A stretch of 64,000 bases of DNA, taken from Vombatus ursinus (Eukaryota; Chordata; Mammalia; Diprotodontia; Vombatidae). Shown piece by piece: positions 10,500-20,802 of this stretch. The stretch is from assembly GCF_900497805.2 (NCBI RefSeq), contig NW_020954608.1, forward strand, positions 19,165,518 to 19,229,517, read 5' to 3'. The notes beneath the pieces are model-generated. The model was not told the DNA's origin, did no database searches, and saw only the letters and a program-made list of their open reading frames with translations. The position numbers and the translations under genes were made by a program. Positions within the stretch are counted from its first letter, which is position 1; every line of letters begins with the position of its first letter.

Positions 10500-10885
10500 A
10501 TGAAGCATCTGTCGTGGTCCAGGACACTACAAGAGAGTTCTGAGTTAACAATCTAACATTATACCACTTCAGCCAAGGCTATTGTAAGCTAAAATACTAT
10601 GGAGAATACTTGCACTATTAACGTTGCCCATAGAGGATCTGAGACCCAGCTGTGGCCCCTTTGGGCAAGAAGAATATAAAAACAGTTTTAGGACTTTGCA
10701 GAGGAGCTCCTGAGACTTCAGGGAACCTCCTTGCTGACTGTTTTTAATTTCCTTGCCAGAAGGTTTTCTTTACCTTTTACTTTCTTGGACTGTTTTTTTT
10801 TTTTTTTTTTTATAGCCTTGTGGATTTTCTTTACCTGAGGTTGTTGGGTGTTTTTATTAAAGGGGTTGTTTCCATTGCACTAGAC
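10500..10885 (+). mobile_element. Possible solo LTR-like fossil
   Basis: A TATA-like box (tataaaaac at 10675) sits in a stretch of higher GC than its surroundings, about 180 bp before a possible poly(A) signal (attaaa, near 10856), with a CA near 10880. This resembles the layout of a retroviral LTR. No internal retroviral region lies beside it. Old and degraded if real; the family is unknown. Confidence 0.22.
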
Positions 10886-11110
10886 AGAACCACAGCAAGA
10901 CAGCATCCAAGTGTGTCTTTTATGAAGCAAGTGCTTAATACATTTTCTTGAATTTAATTTGCTGACCTAAAATATCTCTTAAATTGTAGGGTTTTGTTTG
11001 TAGGAAATTTAATTATTCAGAGGATCTGCATCAGGGTAAAAACCAATGAAACCTTTCATCAATTTATATTATCAGGAAAATACATTTTAGACCAGGGACC
11101 TCTTAAGGTT

Positions 11111-11128
11111 TTCTTTCTTTCTTTCTTC

Positions 11129-11175
<47 letters not shown>

Positions 11176-11178
11176 TCA
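11111..11178 (+). repeat. (CTTT)n microsatellite
   Basis: About 16 CTTT units with one 'cctt' interruption. It produces an artefactual FFLS-repeat open frame. Confidence 0.95.
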
Positions 11179-12024
11179 ATCTGCTAAACTTTTGGCAATG
11201 TTGAGTGAAGACCTGAGAGAAGCATCTCATGTAATATGAAACATGAAACTTGGCATAAGTAGGCTCATGCTATGATCATTATTATTTCCTAAAGTACCTG
11301 TATAACATTGGGGAAGAACTGATCTTTTTTTTTTCCTTTATCTTTCATGTTTATCTAAATTAGAATCAACTCTTTCAAGTATCCCCTTTTATGGGTGGTT
11401 CTTGGCCATTTGAAGGTAGCATGGCAGTTTGGGAAAGCTACTACCGAATGCTGTTGGTGACTTGAAAAATTTCTAATCAAGTTTTAGAGCTTTTGTTGAA
11501 AGGAACATTCTTCATTTGAATTTTCACCCTGATGAATGAGACAAAACTCAAGATAGAGAATTAAAAGGATTTTATTATAAGCATGTCAGGTTATCGATTG
11601 AAGATCAGCAATGGCTTCCAGGTGGAGAAAGCTTTCACAACTAATTTTAAAATAATCCAAATAGGTCCACCTCAGCAAAAGAGGTGGGGCCCTTGAATCT
11701 CAGTTCCTCCTCAAGGTAGTAAGAATGTGGCAGTTTGCAGGTTCCTGACAAAGAGCAGGTGATAGAGAAAGGTGATAGACTTGGTGTCTCCTTCCTCACC
11801 AGATCCTCACCAGATCCTCCCCCAATACTCATTGATAAGCAGGGCTGGGAACAATGAGCAACTGAGTCAACATAACTTTCCACACTCTCCCAGCAATATG
11901 GACAACAGAGAAAGATGCAATTTAAATTTAGAAAACAAACTTTATTGAAATGTACCACCATTAACAACAACAGCAACAAAAAAGTAGATAAGGGAATGAC
12001 TAAATAACTTCTTGCTTACAAATG
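11179..12024. other. Unassigned DNA
   Basis: No exon found. The part 11530-11960 has an LTR-like antisense look (acaaaactcaagatagag then ttttattataagc), but I cannot support a family. Confidence 0.35.
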
Positions 12025-12255
12025 TGAGAAATAGCATGGTATAGTGGGTAGAAGACCTGCCTCAGGTCCAGTTTCTGTCACATGGTGGTTTTGTGACCCA
12101 GGGTAAGTCACTTAAGATCTTAGTATCTCCAGGCAATTCCCTAAGACTATAAATTGTGAAGTACATATTGATATACAGAAGTCACTGCCCCTTTCCATAT
12201 ACCAGTGAATTCATAGGTCCAGATATACCCACACCAAGACCAAAACAAATTAAAA
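12025..12255 (+). mobile_element. Type C SINE
   Basis: 'gcatggtatagtgggtagaa', 'aggcaattccctaagactat', 'ccatataccagtgaattcat' and 'aggtccagatatacccac'. It abuts an L1 3' end at about 12256. Confidence 0.6.
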
Positions 12256-12650
12256 ATAAATAAACACAAAGAATGTAATGGAATATTATTGCTCCACAAG
12301 AATAATGACCATGCAGAACTTGGATAATTGGCTGGTTCTCTAGATGACTAGTATGACACAGACTGAAATAAGCAGACCCAAGAGAATATTCAAAGTGATT
12401 ATAATAAGGGAAATGAAAAGATCTCAAAAATGAAGTTGAGCACTGAGTAATTATAATGACCAATCTTGGTCCCAGAGAAGAGATGAGGAATCACTTCCCT
12501 TCCTTCACTAGAGAGAAAGGAAGGCTACACATTCAAAATGCTGCTTATGATGACTTTTACATTGATTGAATTTGCTTAACTGATTTTCTTTCTTACAAGG
12601 GGGGACTCATTTGGTGAGGGAGGAGGCATACATCTGGAAAGAGCTATGAT
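12256..12650 (+). mobile_element. Older L1 LINE 3' end
   Basis: 'gaatgtaatggaatattatt', 'gactgaaataagcagaccca', 'gagaatattcaaagtgatta' parallel the ORF2 C-terminus and 3' UTR in the copies at 19.7 and 49.5 kb, at much lower identity. Confidence 0.55.
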
Positions 12651-12689
12651 TGAAAAACAAGACACATCAATGACTTCCAGACTTTCACC

Positions 12690-13135
12690 TACACAGCTGC
12701 CAAAGTGATTTTAATTAAGCACAGATATTACTGTTATTCCCCAGCTCAATAAATTACAATAGCACCCCACTGCTTCTAGAATAAAATATAAATTCCCCCT
12801 TTTTTAGCTTTTCAAACCTTTTACAATCTGGCCCCGATTTATCTTTCCAGCCTCATTATTCCAGCCTCTCCTTCCTTTATTCTATGGTCACTCTAATCTA
12901 CCTTTTTTCTCAGTTCCTCACTAATGGCACTCCATCTCTCCTGTTTCTGTGTCTTTGCTCTGGCAGTCTCCTATAAGTGGAATGTACCCTCTCTTCAACT
13001 CCACCTCATATTATGTCTCTCTTCTTTTAAGACAAAGCTAAAGCACCACTTTCTATATGAAACTTCTTCTGATCCTCCCCCACCCCCACCTTTTAGTGCC
13101 CTTCCTCCCAAGCTACCTGGCATTTAACTGTTATT
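12690..13135 (+). mobile_element. L2 LINE 3' region
   Basis: 'gctgccaaagtgattttaat', 'ctagaataaaatataaattc', 'ttacaatctggccccgattt', 'gtgtctttgctctggcagtc' follow the L2 3' ORF2 order. Confidence 0.7.
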
Positions 13136-13539
13136 TCTTCTGAGTGTAATGCACCCCAAAAGGATGTGCCCTTCTCTCCCCCCAACACTTCAGATCAGAC
13201 AAAGATATCCTCTGACTCGCTCTAATCTGTTATGGTGACACTTTTAATTGGCTGCTGAGCCACAATGCAGTGGATGCACTAAAGGAATACTCCTAGCTCC
13301 TGGGACAATTTACTCCTTTTCTTATGCAGTTTTCATTTGTGATCTCTTGAAATATAGCTCTGAAAAAATAGGCTTTAAAAAAAAAGCCCATTGTGAATCA
13401 AATGGAGCTACTTGACTATGACTGTAAACCTAAATCACTTTGACTTTCATTGAACAACCAGTCATAGGCCCTAGCCTGAGCTTCTGTTGCTCATTGTTTG
13501 GGTTCTGATGGCTTAGAGTGAATAAATAGCAATTGTTTT
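13136..13539. other. Unassigned DNA
   Basis: No gene or named repeat seen. Confidence 0.35.
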
Positions 13540-13895
13540 CTGTTCTGGCCAGAAACCCTGAAGGTCTTCGCCTCCCATAGTGATTCTTTTGTGATGGTAA
13601 ACTAGGCCATCTTTTGTTTCAATTCTTGCTTAGCCCTTAGTTATTGGATGGGTCTTGCTTCAGACAAACTGACACCTGAGAAAGACTAATTTAAAAAGGC
13701 CAAGGCTACCCACTGCATCCTGGGCCATTGCAAGTCCTCTTGACTTTTTTCTTGCCACTGGACTCCAGAGCAGATGACTCTGAAGGACAGGGTGAGGCTG
13801 ATAACTCTGCCTCACTTAAATCCAATTCATGTACAAGTCAAGATATGACCCTTGTGATATCATTGGTCTTCTTCCAGAATGAAGGATGAACAACT
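13540..13895 (+). mobile_element. Interspersed SINE-like family, copy 1
   Basis: Contains 'tgggccattgcaagtcctct', 'gccactggactccagagcag', 'cctcacttaaatccaattca', 'tgatatcattggtcttcttc' and ends 'gaatgaaggatgaacaac'. The same order occurs inverted at 22265-22645. I recognise it as a recurrent marsupial repeat but am not sure of its class. Confidence 0.55.
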
Positions 13896-14249
13896 CCCAA
13901 CTCCTCAGTCCTGTCCTTCCTGCTGGCCTCAAAGTATAAAGACACCTCTCAGATTCCTGAGGAAGTGAAGATAGATGTCCTTCTCCTCCCTGAGCCTAGA
14001 CCTATAAGTGTATGCCCTCACAGGGGAGCATGTAGCTGGAATAGGACTACCTCCCATTTGTGTCTTCTTGCCTTTGGTACAGAACTTTGTAAAATCTCAA
14101 AAAGCAGCAGCCCTCATTCCCCCTTCCTGTGCACTCTCAAGGATGGGATATAACTCACCAGAGTAGTCATAACAGCAAAAGTGAAGTAGCATCACAGGCA
14201 GCAGCAGACATATCAAAAAGGAAAATCTCATTTGGTGTTGATTGGGCTC

Positions 14250-14562
14250 CAGGCATTTTCCCTGGCTGTCCCCCATGCCTGGAATGTTCCGCCTCCTCTG
14301 TTCTGCCTCTTTCCACCACTGGCTTCCTTTAAGTTTCAACTAAAATCCCTTCTTCTGCTGGAAGCCTTTCCCAACCCCCCCTTAATTCCAGTGCCTTCTC
14401 ACTTAATTATGTCCTATATTCTGTACATAACTTGCTTTTCATATACTTGTTTGCATGTTATTTCCCCATTAAATTGTAAACTTGTTTCTTTTGCCTTTTT
14501 TTGTATCAATGCTTAACACAGAGACTGGCAGATAGTAGGCACTTAATGTTAATTGATTAATT
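14250..14562 (+). mobile_element. L2 LINE 3' end
   Basis: 'ccatgcctggaatgttccgc', 'ctaaaatcccttcttctgct', 'taattatgtcctatattctg', 'tgtttgcatgttatttcccc', 'aatgttaattgattaatt'. Confidence 0.7.
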
Positions 14563-15049
14563 AGTACTTGAAAGTGAAATTCAAAAATAGCTAATGAGTA
14601 GCCCTGTTCAAATTGTCCCAAGGAAATTTGGATATTAACTTTTCAACTGGTTGTAATCATTTTATGACCTTTAGAAATTATTTAGGGTTCCCTTTTTGTG
14701 GTGGAATAAAACTACCTGTTCCATGCCTGATCCATATTTATACTATAGGTACCATTTTATTCCTTACCCCTTTAGAGTCCCCCTAAGGGGAAGATCCCTT
14801 AGACTATAGATAAGAAAAAAAATAGAACTGTACCTCAGGTATTTGTATTGGGTATGAAATCAATAGCACTGGAAGCCAAATTCCCCACTGAGGAAACTGG
14901 TAAACCCAGAGCAATTACCTGAGGGCAACCTTAATGGCAGTTAAAGGACAGGGATTAGTAAAGGTCAACAGTCCAATGACTTCAGCCTAATGTTGCCTTG
15001 CTAGCAACTGTGCTGGAGGTATGTTTTTATTAATGGGTATGCCTTCCCT
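14563..15049. other. Unassigned DNA
   Basis: No gene or named repeat seen. Confidence 0.35.
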
Positions 15050-15225
15050 GACAGAATGTAAACTCTCTGACGGTGGGAACTCTGTGTGTGTGTATGTGTG
15101 TGTGTGTGTCTGTGTGTCTGTGTGTGTTTCCTTCTCTCCCTCCCTCTCCTCTCTCTTTTATATCCCAAGTACCTAGTGCCTGGTGCGTATTAGATGTTTG
15201 ATAAAGCTTTTTGATTGAGTGGTTA
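15050..15225 (+). mobile_element. L2-type 3' tail carrying a microsatellite
   Basis: 'gacagaatgtaaactctctg' and 'tatatcccaagtacctagtg' are L2 tail pieces separated by a TG tract (15082-15128) and a CT-rich run. Confidence 0.5.
15082..15128 (+). repeat. Interrupted (TG)n microsatellite
   Basis: TG units broken by 'ta' and 'tc'. Confidence 0.9.
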
Positions 15226-15249
15226 ATTTATTGCTATCTAAAATAATTC

Positions 15250-15560
15250 TGGGAAGCACATCTTGGCTAGGACTTTTTGACAAGGATGGTGAAGGCCCTC
15301 AAGATCCTTCCATTTGAAGGTTACTTGAAGGAGAAGGGAATGTTTCATTTGGTGAAGGGAAGACCAGGATAGGGAGCACATGACAGGTCTCTTCAGCTAT
15401 TTGAAGAGCTGTCATGTGGCAGAATGATTAGATTTGTTCTCCTTATCCTCAGAGAGCAGAACTGGGAGAAAAGGGTAGGAGAAATGAAAATTTAAACTTG
15501 ATATAAGGGGAGGAAATCTTAACAATCAAAGCCATCTGTAAGGAGAATGAGTTACCTTAA
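15250..15560 (+). mobile_element. CR1/L3 LINE ORF2 3' part
   Basis: Reads as a decayed C-terminal CR1 reverse transcriptase tail: 'tgaaggagaagggaatgttt' (consensus ELGMFSLEKRRLRGD), 'atttgaagagctgtcatgtg', 'gatttgttctccttatcctc', 'gaaatcttaacaatcaaagc'. Confidence 0.6.
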
Positions 15561-15567
15561 AAGTTAT

Positions 15568-15785
15568 TGGTTGTGTGAGAAAATTCAGAAGGATCCAGGT
15601 TACAATCCTGTGTAACCATGGGCAAGTTATAACCTCTTTGAACCTTGGTTTTCTCAACTTTAAAAGTGGAATAATGTTATCTCTAGTCCCTACTTCACCA
15701 GGGTTATTGTGAAGATTAAATAAGGTAATCTATGTAAAGTACCCTACTAATGATGAAGGATTACATGTGACAATTATTATCACCA
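15568..15785 (+). mobile_element. MIR-type SINE
   Basis: 'ccatgggcaagttataacct', 'ggttttctcaactttaaaag', 'gggttattgtgaagattaaa'. Confidence 0.6.
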
Positions 15786-15904
15786 ATATGTTCCCCTTCA
15801 CTTGACATCTCCAAGTAAAGGTAGTATGACTACTACTTACCAAAGATATTTGAAATAGGATTCATCATCAGTTGATGGGCTCTGATGTCTCTTAAAACTC
15901 TGAA

Positions 15905-16130
15905 ATGTTTATTTTTTATTTCATTTTAATTTTTTTTAATTAATTCCTTTTGCTTTTTCATTATGGTCTTTTCTGGAAATGCTCCTTTTCTCCAATTCCA
16001 AGTTGAACCCACCTTCCAAAGAAAATCAATTGAGCAAAAACTCTCTATATAGTGACCACATCTGACAATGTATACATTATTCTGCAATTCAAGTCCAATA
16101 CCTCTATTTTGAAAGGAGGAAGATGAAGAC
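15905..16130 (-). mobile_element. Old L1 3' UTR-like fragment
   Basis: AT-rich, then 'gagcaaaaactctctatata', 'gtgaccacatctgacaatgt', 'cattattctgcaattc', in the order of an antisense L1 3' UTR. Weak. Confidence 0.4.
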
Positions 16131-16270
16131 TTGGTTTATTGTTTTGATGATTATCTAGGCTAAGGAAAGTGATAGGAAAATGTTAATAATATGGATTAAA
16201 TTTATAAGTGTGTCCTGAGTTTTCAGAGAGCCAGTTGTAAAATATTTGCCAATATACTTCTGGAAGTATG
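16131..16270 (+). repeat. Unclassified repeat family X, copy 1
   Basis: 'ttgttttgatgattatctag', 'ggaaaatgttaataatatgg', 'agagagccagttgtaaaata' recur in order at 32556-32745 and 38805-39015. It may be a hAT-like fragment. This copy was the landing site of the L1 next door. Confidence 0.45.
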
Positions 16271-16298
16271 TTTCATTAAATGCCAACTCAGATGTTTT

Positions 16299-16315
16299 AA
16301 AAATCATGCAATCCT
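16299..16315 (+). repeat. Left target-site duplication of L1
   Basis: AAAAATCATGCAATCCT, identical to 20210-20226. It is preceded by TTTT, the TT|AAAA type of site cut by the L1 endonuclease. Confidence 0.9.
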
Positions 16316-16946
16316 AGTTCCACTTCTGGGAACCAAGATAATAAAAAGGTAGTCACTCTCACCCTCCCCCATCAACCTCTGAAAGCCCAGAAAATATCAC
16401 CCCAGAAAAAGCCCTGGAACAGCTGAACCAGAAGAAAGATGGGGAGCAGCAGTGTAGTAGCCCAGGTAGCTTGAGGGATTAATGGGAAAGGCCTCTTTTA
16501 CCCAGTATGGAACTGGGTAAAAGGAAGAAGCAGTATGGAATGGGAGGCATCCCAGCCAGCCAGTGGAAAGACCCACTTTAGCACACCAGGAGGAGAGCCT
16601 GGTGCCTCAGCATTCTACAGCAAACAGGTCTCCCAGTGCCTCAGCAAAAATAAAGGAAGCAGCACTACAAAGGGCCCCAGGCAGATAAACACCCTGCAGC
16701 ATTCATCGGAAAGGAGCAGAAGAAAGCAATCTAGAGTTGCCTGAAAGTTCCAGCCTTGCTGATTCCAGCCCAACACCAGGTAAGCTGCCAAAACATTGCA
16801 GCCTCCAATTGTGAACATAAGAGGCCCCAGCACACAAAGCCAGTGACCAAGACCTAGGCTCCCAACACAAGAAGCTTGGGTCAGCGCCCTCTGCTCCCCA
16901 GCAGGAGAGCTCAACCTCTTTAAAGGCCAGGGAATAAGGAAACACC

Positions 16947-17926
16947 ATGAGCAAAAAGAAATACACCATAGATTTATATTATGAGAACAGTGAAGATCAA
17001 GGCAGAAATTCTGAAGAGGACAACATTGTCAACAAACCCACATCTGCAGCCTCAAAGGGAATATAAACTGGTCTGAAGCTCAAAAAGCCTTCTTAGAGGA
17101 GCTCAAGAAGGATTTTAAAAGTCAAATGAGAGAGGTAGAGGAGTCCTTAAAAAATACAATTGGCCAATTGGAAAAAAAGTACACTGAAGAAAACAAATCC
17201 CTTAAAAATACAATTGGCCAATCGGAGAAGAAAGTACAAAATCTAACAGAAGAAAACAGTATGTTAAAAATTAGAATTGGACAAATGGAAACTAATGACT
17301 CTATGAGAGAGCAAGAATCAGTCAAACAGAAACAAAAAAAATGAAAAATAGATGAAAACATAAAATACCTCATGGGTAAAACAACTGACCTGGAAAATCG
17401 ATCAAGGAAAGACAATTTAAAAATTATTGGCCTACCTGAAAATCACAATGAAAAAAAGAGCCTGGACAGTATCTTTTAGGAAATCATAAAGGAAAACTGC
17501 CCTGAAGTCCTAGAACCAGAAGGAAAAATAACCATAGAAAGAATCCACTGCTCTCTGCCTGAAAAAGATCCCAAATTGAAAATGCCAAGGAATATAATAC
17601 CCAAATTCCAAAATTACCAGATTAAAGAGAAAATACTGCAAGCAGCCAGAAAGAAACAATTTAAACATCATGGACCCACAGTCAGGATTACACAGGACCT
17701 TGCAGCTTCTACATTAAAAGACCATGGGGCCTGGAACATGATATTCCATAAGACAAAGGAGCTTGGAATGCAGCCAAGGATCAACTACCCAGCAAAAATG
17801 AGCATGATTTTTCAGGGGAGGAGATGGATATTCAATGAAATAGGGGACTTCCAAACCTTCCTGATAAAAAGATCACAGCTCAACAGAAAATTTGATCTTC
17901 AAGTACAAGACTCAAGAGAGACATAA
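16947..17926 (+). pseudogene. L1 ORF1 protein (broken)
   Basis: Start ATG in 'aacaccatgagc' (MSKKKYTI). ORF1p is the RNA-binding chaperone that coats L1 RNA. Seen in order: a short N-terminus; a coiled coil from about 17120 to 17300 with near-repeats of 'LKNTIGQ...EEN'; an RRM-like region with ENRSRKDNLKIIGLPEN near 17400; and a C-terminal domain (KEKILQAARKKQFKHHG, INYPAKMSMIFQGRRW) ending at TAA 17924-17926. Breaks: a one-base frame change near 17058, a TGA at 17342 after KQKQKK, and a TAG near 17477 in the RRM, where the copy at 58.4 kb has a Gln codon. Confidence 0.85.
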
Positions 17927-18542
17927 AAAAGGTAAATGGGACAGAAAGATACAATATGTTGTTAATAAGGGCAAACTGTTTACACCCTACAAAGGAAGAT
18001 GACACTTGCAACTCTGGAGAACTGTACTGTTATTACACCATGTTAAAGGAGTATACATAAAGGGGGTGGATATAAGTTGACTTTGATGTAATGATAAAAA
18101 AACATCTAATCAAGTGTGTTAAATGGATTCAAGTAAGTGGATTAGTCTGAGCTAAGAAAATGTACTTAGAAAGGAGGAGGCAGACAAAGGTAAATTACAA
18201 TTACAGGAAAAGACACAAAAACCTACTACAGCAAAGGGAAAGAAGGGAGGGGGGATGAGCATTGTTTGATCCTTACTCTCATCAGATTTGGCTCAAGAAG
18301 GTAATAACATAATCAGTTAGGTATAGAAATCTAACTTGCCCTATAGGTAGTAGGAGAGAAAAGGGGAAAGAAAAGGAAGGGCAGATAGAAGGGAGGGAAT
18401 AAGCAGTAAGGGTAAAGGGGAACAAAAGGGAAAGGGACAATAGAAGGGAGGTGGGACTGAAGGAGGTGGTGGTCAAAAGCAAAACACTAGTGGAGGGGGG
18501 AAAGGAGAAACAAGAAAGAAAAGCAGAAAGGGGGAAAAAAGG
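17927..18542 (+). other. Purine-rich L1 inter-ORF spacer
   Basis: About 616 bp between ORF1 and ORF2, very rich in G and A from about 18330 to 18550. Human L1 has only some 60 bp here. The L1 at 57.5 kb has a matching spacer of about 565 bp. Its pyrimidine-rich complement gives a spurious 119-codon minus-strand frame. Confidence 0.7.
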
Positions 18543-19115
18543 ATGGAGAGAAAGACACAGATAGTAATCATAACTGTGAATGTGAATGGGATGAACTCTC
18601 CCATAAAATGGAAGTGAATAGCAGAATGGATTAAAAGCCATAATCCTACAATATGTTGTTTACAGGAAACACATTTGAAAAAGAGCAACACACAGAGGGT
18701 AAAGGTAAAAGGCTGGAGCAGAATATATTATGCTTCAGCTGAAGCAAAAAAAGCAGGGGTAGCAATCCTGATCTCAGACAAAGCAAAAGCAAAAATAGAT
18801 CTCGTCAAAAGAGAAAAGGAAGGAAACTACATCCTGCTAAAAGGCACCACAGACAATGAAGTAATATCATTACTAAACATATATGCACCAAATGGTATAG
18901 CATCCAAATTCTTGGAGGAGAAGTTCAGGGAGTTACAGGAAGAAATACACAGCAAAACTATCCTAGTGGGGGACCTCAACCTCCCCCTCTCTGAACTAGA
19001 TAAATCTAACCACAAAATAAATAAGAAAGAAGTTAAGGAGGTGTATAGAACATTAAAAAAGTTAGGTATGATAGACCTCTGGAGAAAACTGAATGGTGAT
19101 AGAAAGGAATATTAG
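18543..19115 (+). pseudogene. L1 ORF2 endonuclease domain (broken)
   Basis: Starts MERKTQIVIITVNVNGMNSP. APE-like endonuclease landmarks are present: the Asn of NVNG, the catalytic Glu of LQETH, KAGVAILISDKA, NIYAPN and GDLN. One TGA interrupts KWK near 18615, where the 59.5 kb copy has Trp. The domain ends at NGDRKEY followed by TAG at 19113-19115, exactly at the deletion junction. The frame then continues unchanged into the C-terminal part. Confidence 0.85.
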
Positions 19116-19848
19116 ATAGAAAATTGGGAAAGAATTTTTCCAACCAGTCTCTCTGATGAGGGCCTCATTTCTAAACTATATAGAGAATTAAGTCAAATTT
19201 ATAAGAATACAAGCCATTCCCCAATTGATAAATGGTCAAAGGATATGAACAGACACTTCTCAGATGAAGAAATTAAAGCCATCTATAGTCATATGAAAAA
19301 ATGCTCTAAATCACTATTGATTAGAGAAATGCAAATCAAAACAACTCTGAGGTACCATATCACACCTATCAGATTGGCCAATATGACAAAACAGGAAAAT
19401 GACAAATGTTGGAGAAGATGCGGGAAAATTGGAACACTAATGCGTTGTTGGTGGAGTTGTGAACTGATCCAACCATTTTGGAGAGCAATTTGGAACTATG
19501 CCCGAAGGGCTATAAAAATGTGCATACTCTTTGACCCAGCAATAGCACTTCTAGGGCTATCTCCCAAAGAGATCATACAAATGGGAAAAGGACCCACATG
19601 TACAAAAACATTCATAGAAGCTTTTTGTGGTGGCAAAGAATTGGAAATTGAGACGATGCCCATCAATTGGGGAATGGCTGAGCAAGTTGTGGTATATGAA
19701 TGTAATGGAATACTATTGTGCTATAAGAAACGATGAACAGGCTGACTTCATAAAAACCTAGAAAGACTTGTATGATCTGATGCTGAGTGAAGTGAGCAGA
19801 ACCAAGAGAACATTGTACACAATAACAGCCACATTGTGTGATGACTAA
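19116..19848 (+). pseudogene. L1 ORF2 C-terminal part (broken)
   Basis: Reads IENWERIFPTSLSDEGLISK, KCSKSLLIREMQIKTTLRYH, then the Cys-rich motif CWRRCGKIGTLMRCWWSC, in which Arg stands where the human L1 motif has His. This region lies beyond the RT domain. A one-base loss near 19625 shifts the frame; NVMEYYCAIRNDEQADF resumes in another frame, ending near TAA 19846-19848. It is in the same frame as the endonuclease part, so the internal deletion fused both in frame apart from one TAG. Confidence 0.85.
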
Positions 19849-20209
19849 TATTGATAAACTTAACCCTTCCCAGCAGTTCAAGGATCTAAGACATCTCCAG
19901 AGGACTTGTGATAGAAAATGCTATCCACATCCAAAGAAAGAACTATGGAAGTTGAATTGCTATTTTTTTCTCTTCTGTAGAGTTTTGTTTCTTTCTGATG
20001 GTTCCTCCTATTGGTTTTAATTTTTACTTACAACATCACTAATGGGAAAATATGTTTAATAGAAATGTAAATGTATAGCCTATATCAGATTGTGTGCCAT
20101 CTTAGGGAGGGTGGTGGGGAGGAAGGGGGAGAAAAATTTTAAACTTAAAAGCATATGGAAGTGGTTATTGATAAATCAAAATAAATTAATAAACGCATTG
20201 CTCAAAGAA

Positions 20210-20226
20210 AAAAATCATGCAATCCT
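20210..20226 (+). repeat. Right target-site duplication of L1
   Basis: Identical 17-mer to 16299-16315. Confidence 0.9.
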
Positions 20227-20364
20227 CTGATGGCCTCCAAACTACTTCTAGTCCTATAGGGCAAAACATGAGTGTAAAAACTTCATTAGTTATTCAGTCA
20301 TCAGTCAGTCAAGTAGAATAATAAATGCTACTTGATTGACTAACTTTCAGAGAAGAACCTTGTC

Positions 20365-20480
20365 GTTACTAGATTTTAAAGTCACTGAGGAAAGGGAAAA
20401 CATCTATTTCATCTTTGCTTCCCCCAAAAGTACAGCACACCCAGTAAAGTAGGAAATAAAAAACTATTTGTTGAATGAAA
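20365..20480 (+). mobile_element. L2-type 3' tail
   Basis: 'gaggaaagggaaaacatcta', 'atttgttgaatgaaattc'. Weak. Confidence 0.4.
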
Positions 20481-20569
20481 TTCATGTCCTTGCTGTCATG
20501 ATTGCTGAGTTAAAATAACAGAAGCAAAAATTGTGAGATGTACATGCACACTCTATTGAATATAATCTT

Positions 20570-20760
20570 ATTCTGTTTTTCTTGTCAGTCACTTTGGATC
20601 TTGACTATGTTATTTTATATATTAGCTTTCCCCCCAAATTATTGTAATTTGTCAATTTCAAGAACATATTATCTCTGCTTTTATCCAAATTATTGATAAA
20701 AATGTAGAATGGCACAAGATCAATTAAAGATCCCTGAGGTGCTATGATGGAGACTTCCTC
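20570..20760 (+). mobile_element. Very old CR1-like LINE relic
   Basis: 'ttatccaaattattgataaa', 'gaatggcacaagatcaatta', 'agatccctgaggtgctatga', 'ggagacttcctcttgg'. Same family as 7.37-7.74 kb. Confidence 0.4.
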
Positions 20761-20802
20761 TTGGTCAGTCAGTCAACAAGCATTTATTAAGAACCTATTA
20801 GA

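Larger units (their letters stand above)
16316..20209 (+). mobile_element. L1 LINE, complete ends, internally deleted
   Basis: Order: 5' UTR (16316-16946, starting near 'cacttctgggaaccaagat'), ORF1 (16947-17926), a long purine-rich spacer, ORF2 endonuclease part (18543-19115), a junction, ORF2 C-terminal part (19116-19848), 3' UTR and an A-rich end at about 20209. A perfect 17-bp duplication bounds it, so both ends are those of the original insertion. Against the L1 at 53.2-56.9 kb, about 2.5 kb covering the reverse transcriptase is missing, which explains the 3.9 kb length. Both frames are broken, so it is not autonomous. Confidence 0.9.

Noticed and set aside
10994-11239. 81-codon frame with FFLS repeats
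   Set aside because: Translation of the CTTT microsatellite.
18282-18641. 119-codon minus-strand frame
   Set aside because: It is the complement of the purine-rich L1 spacer, so Ser/Phe/Leu-rich by composition.
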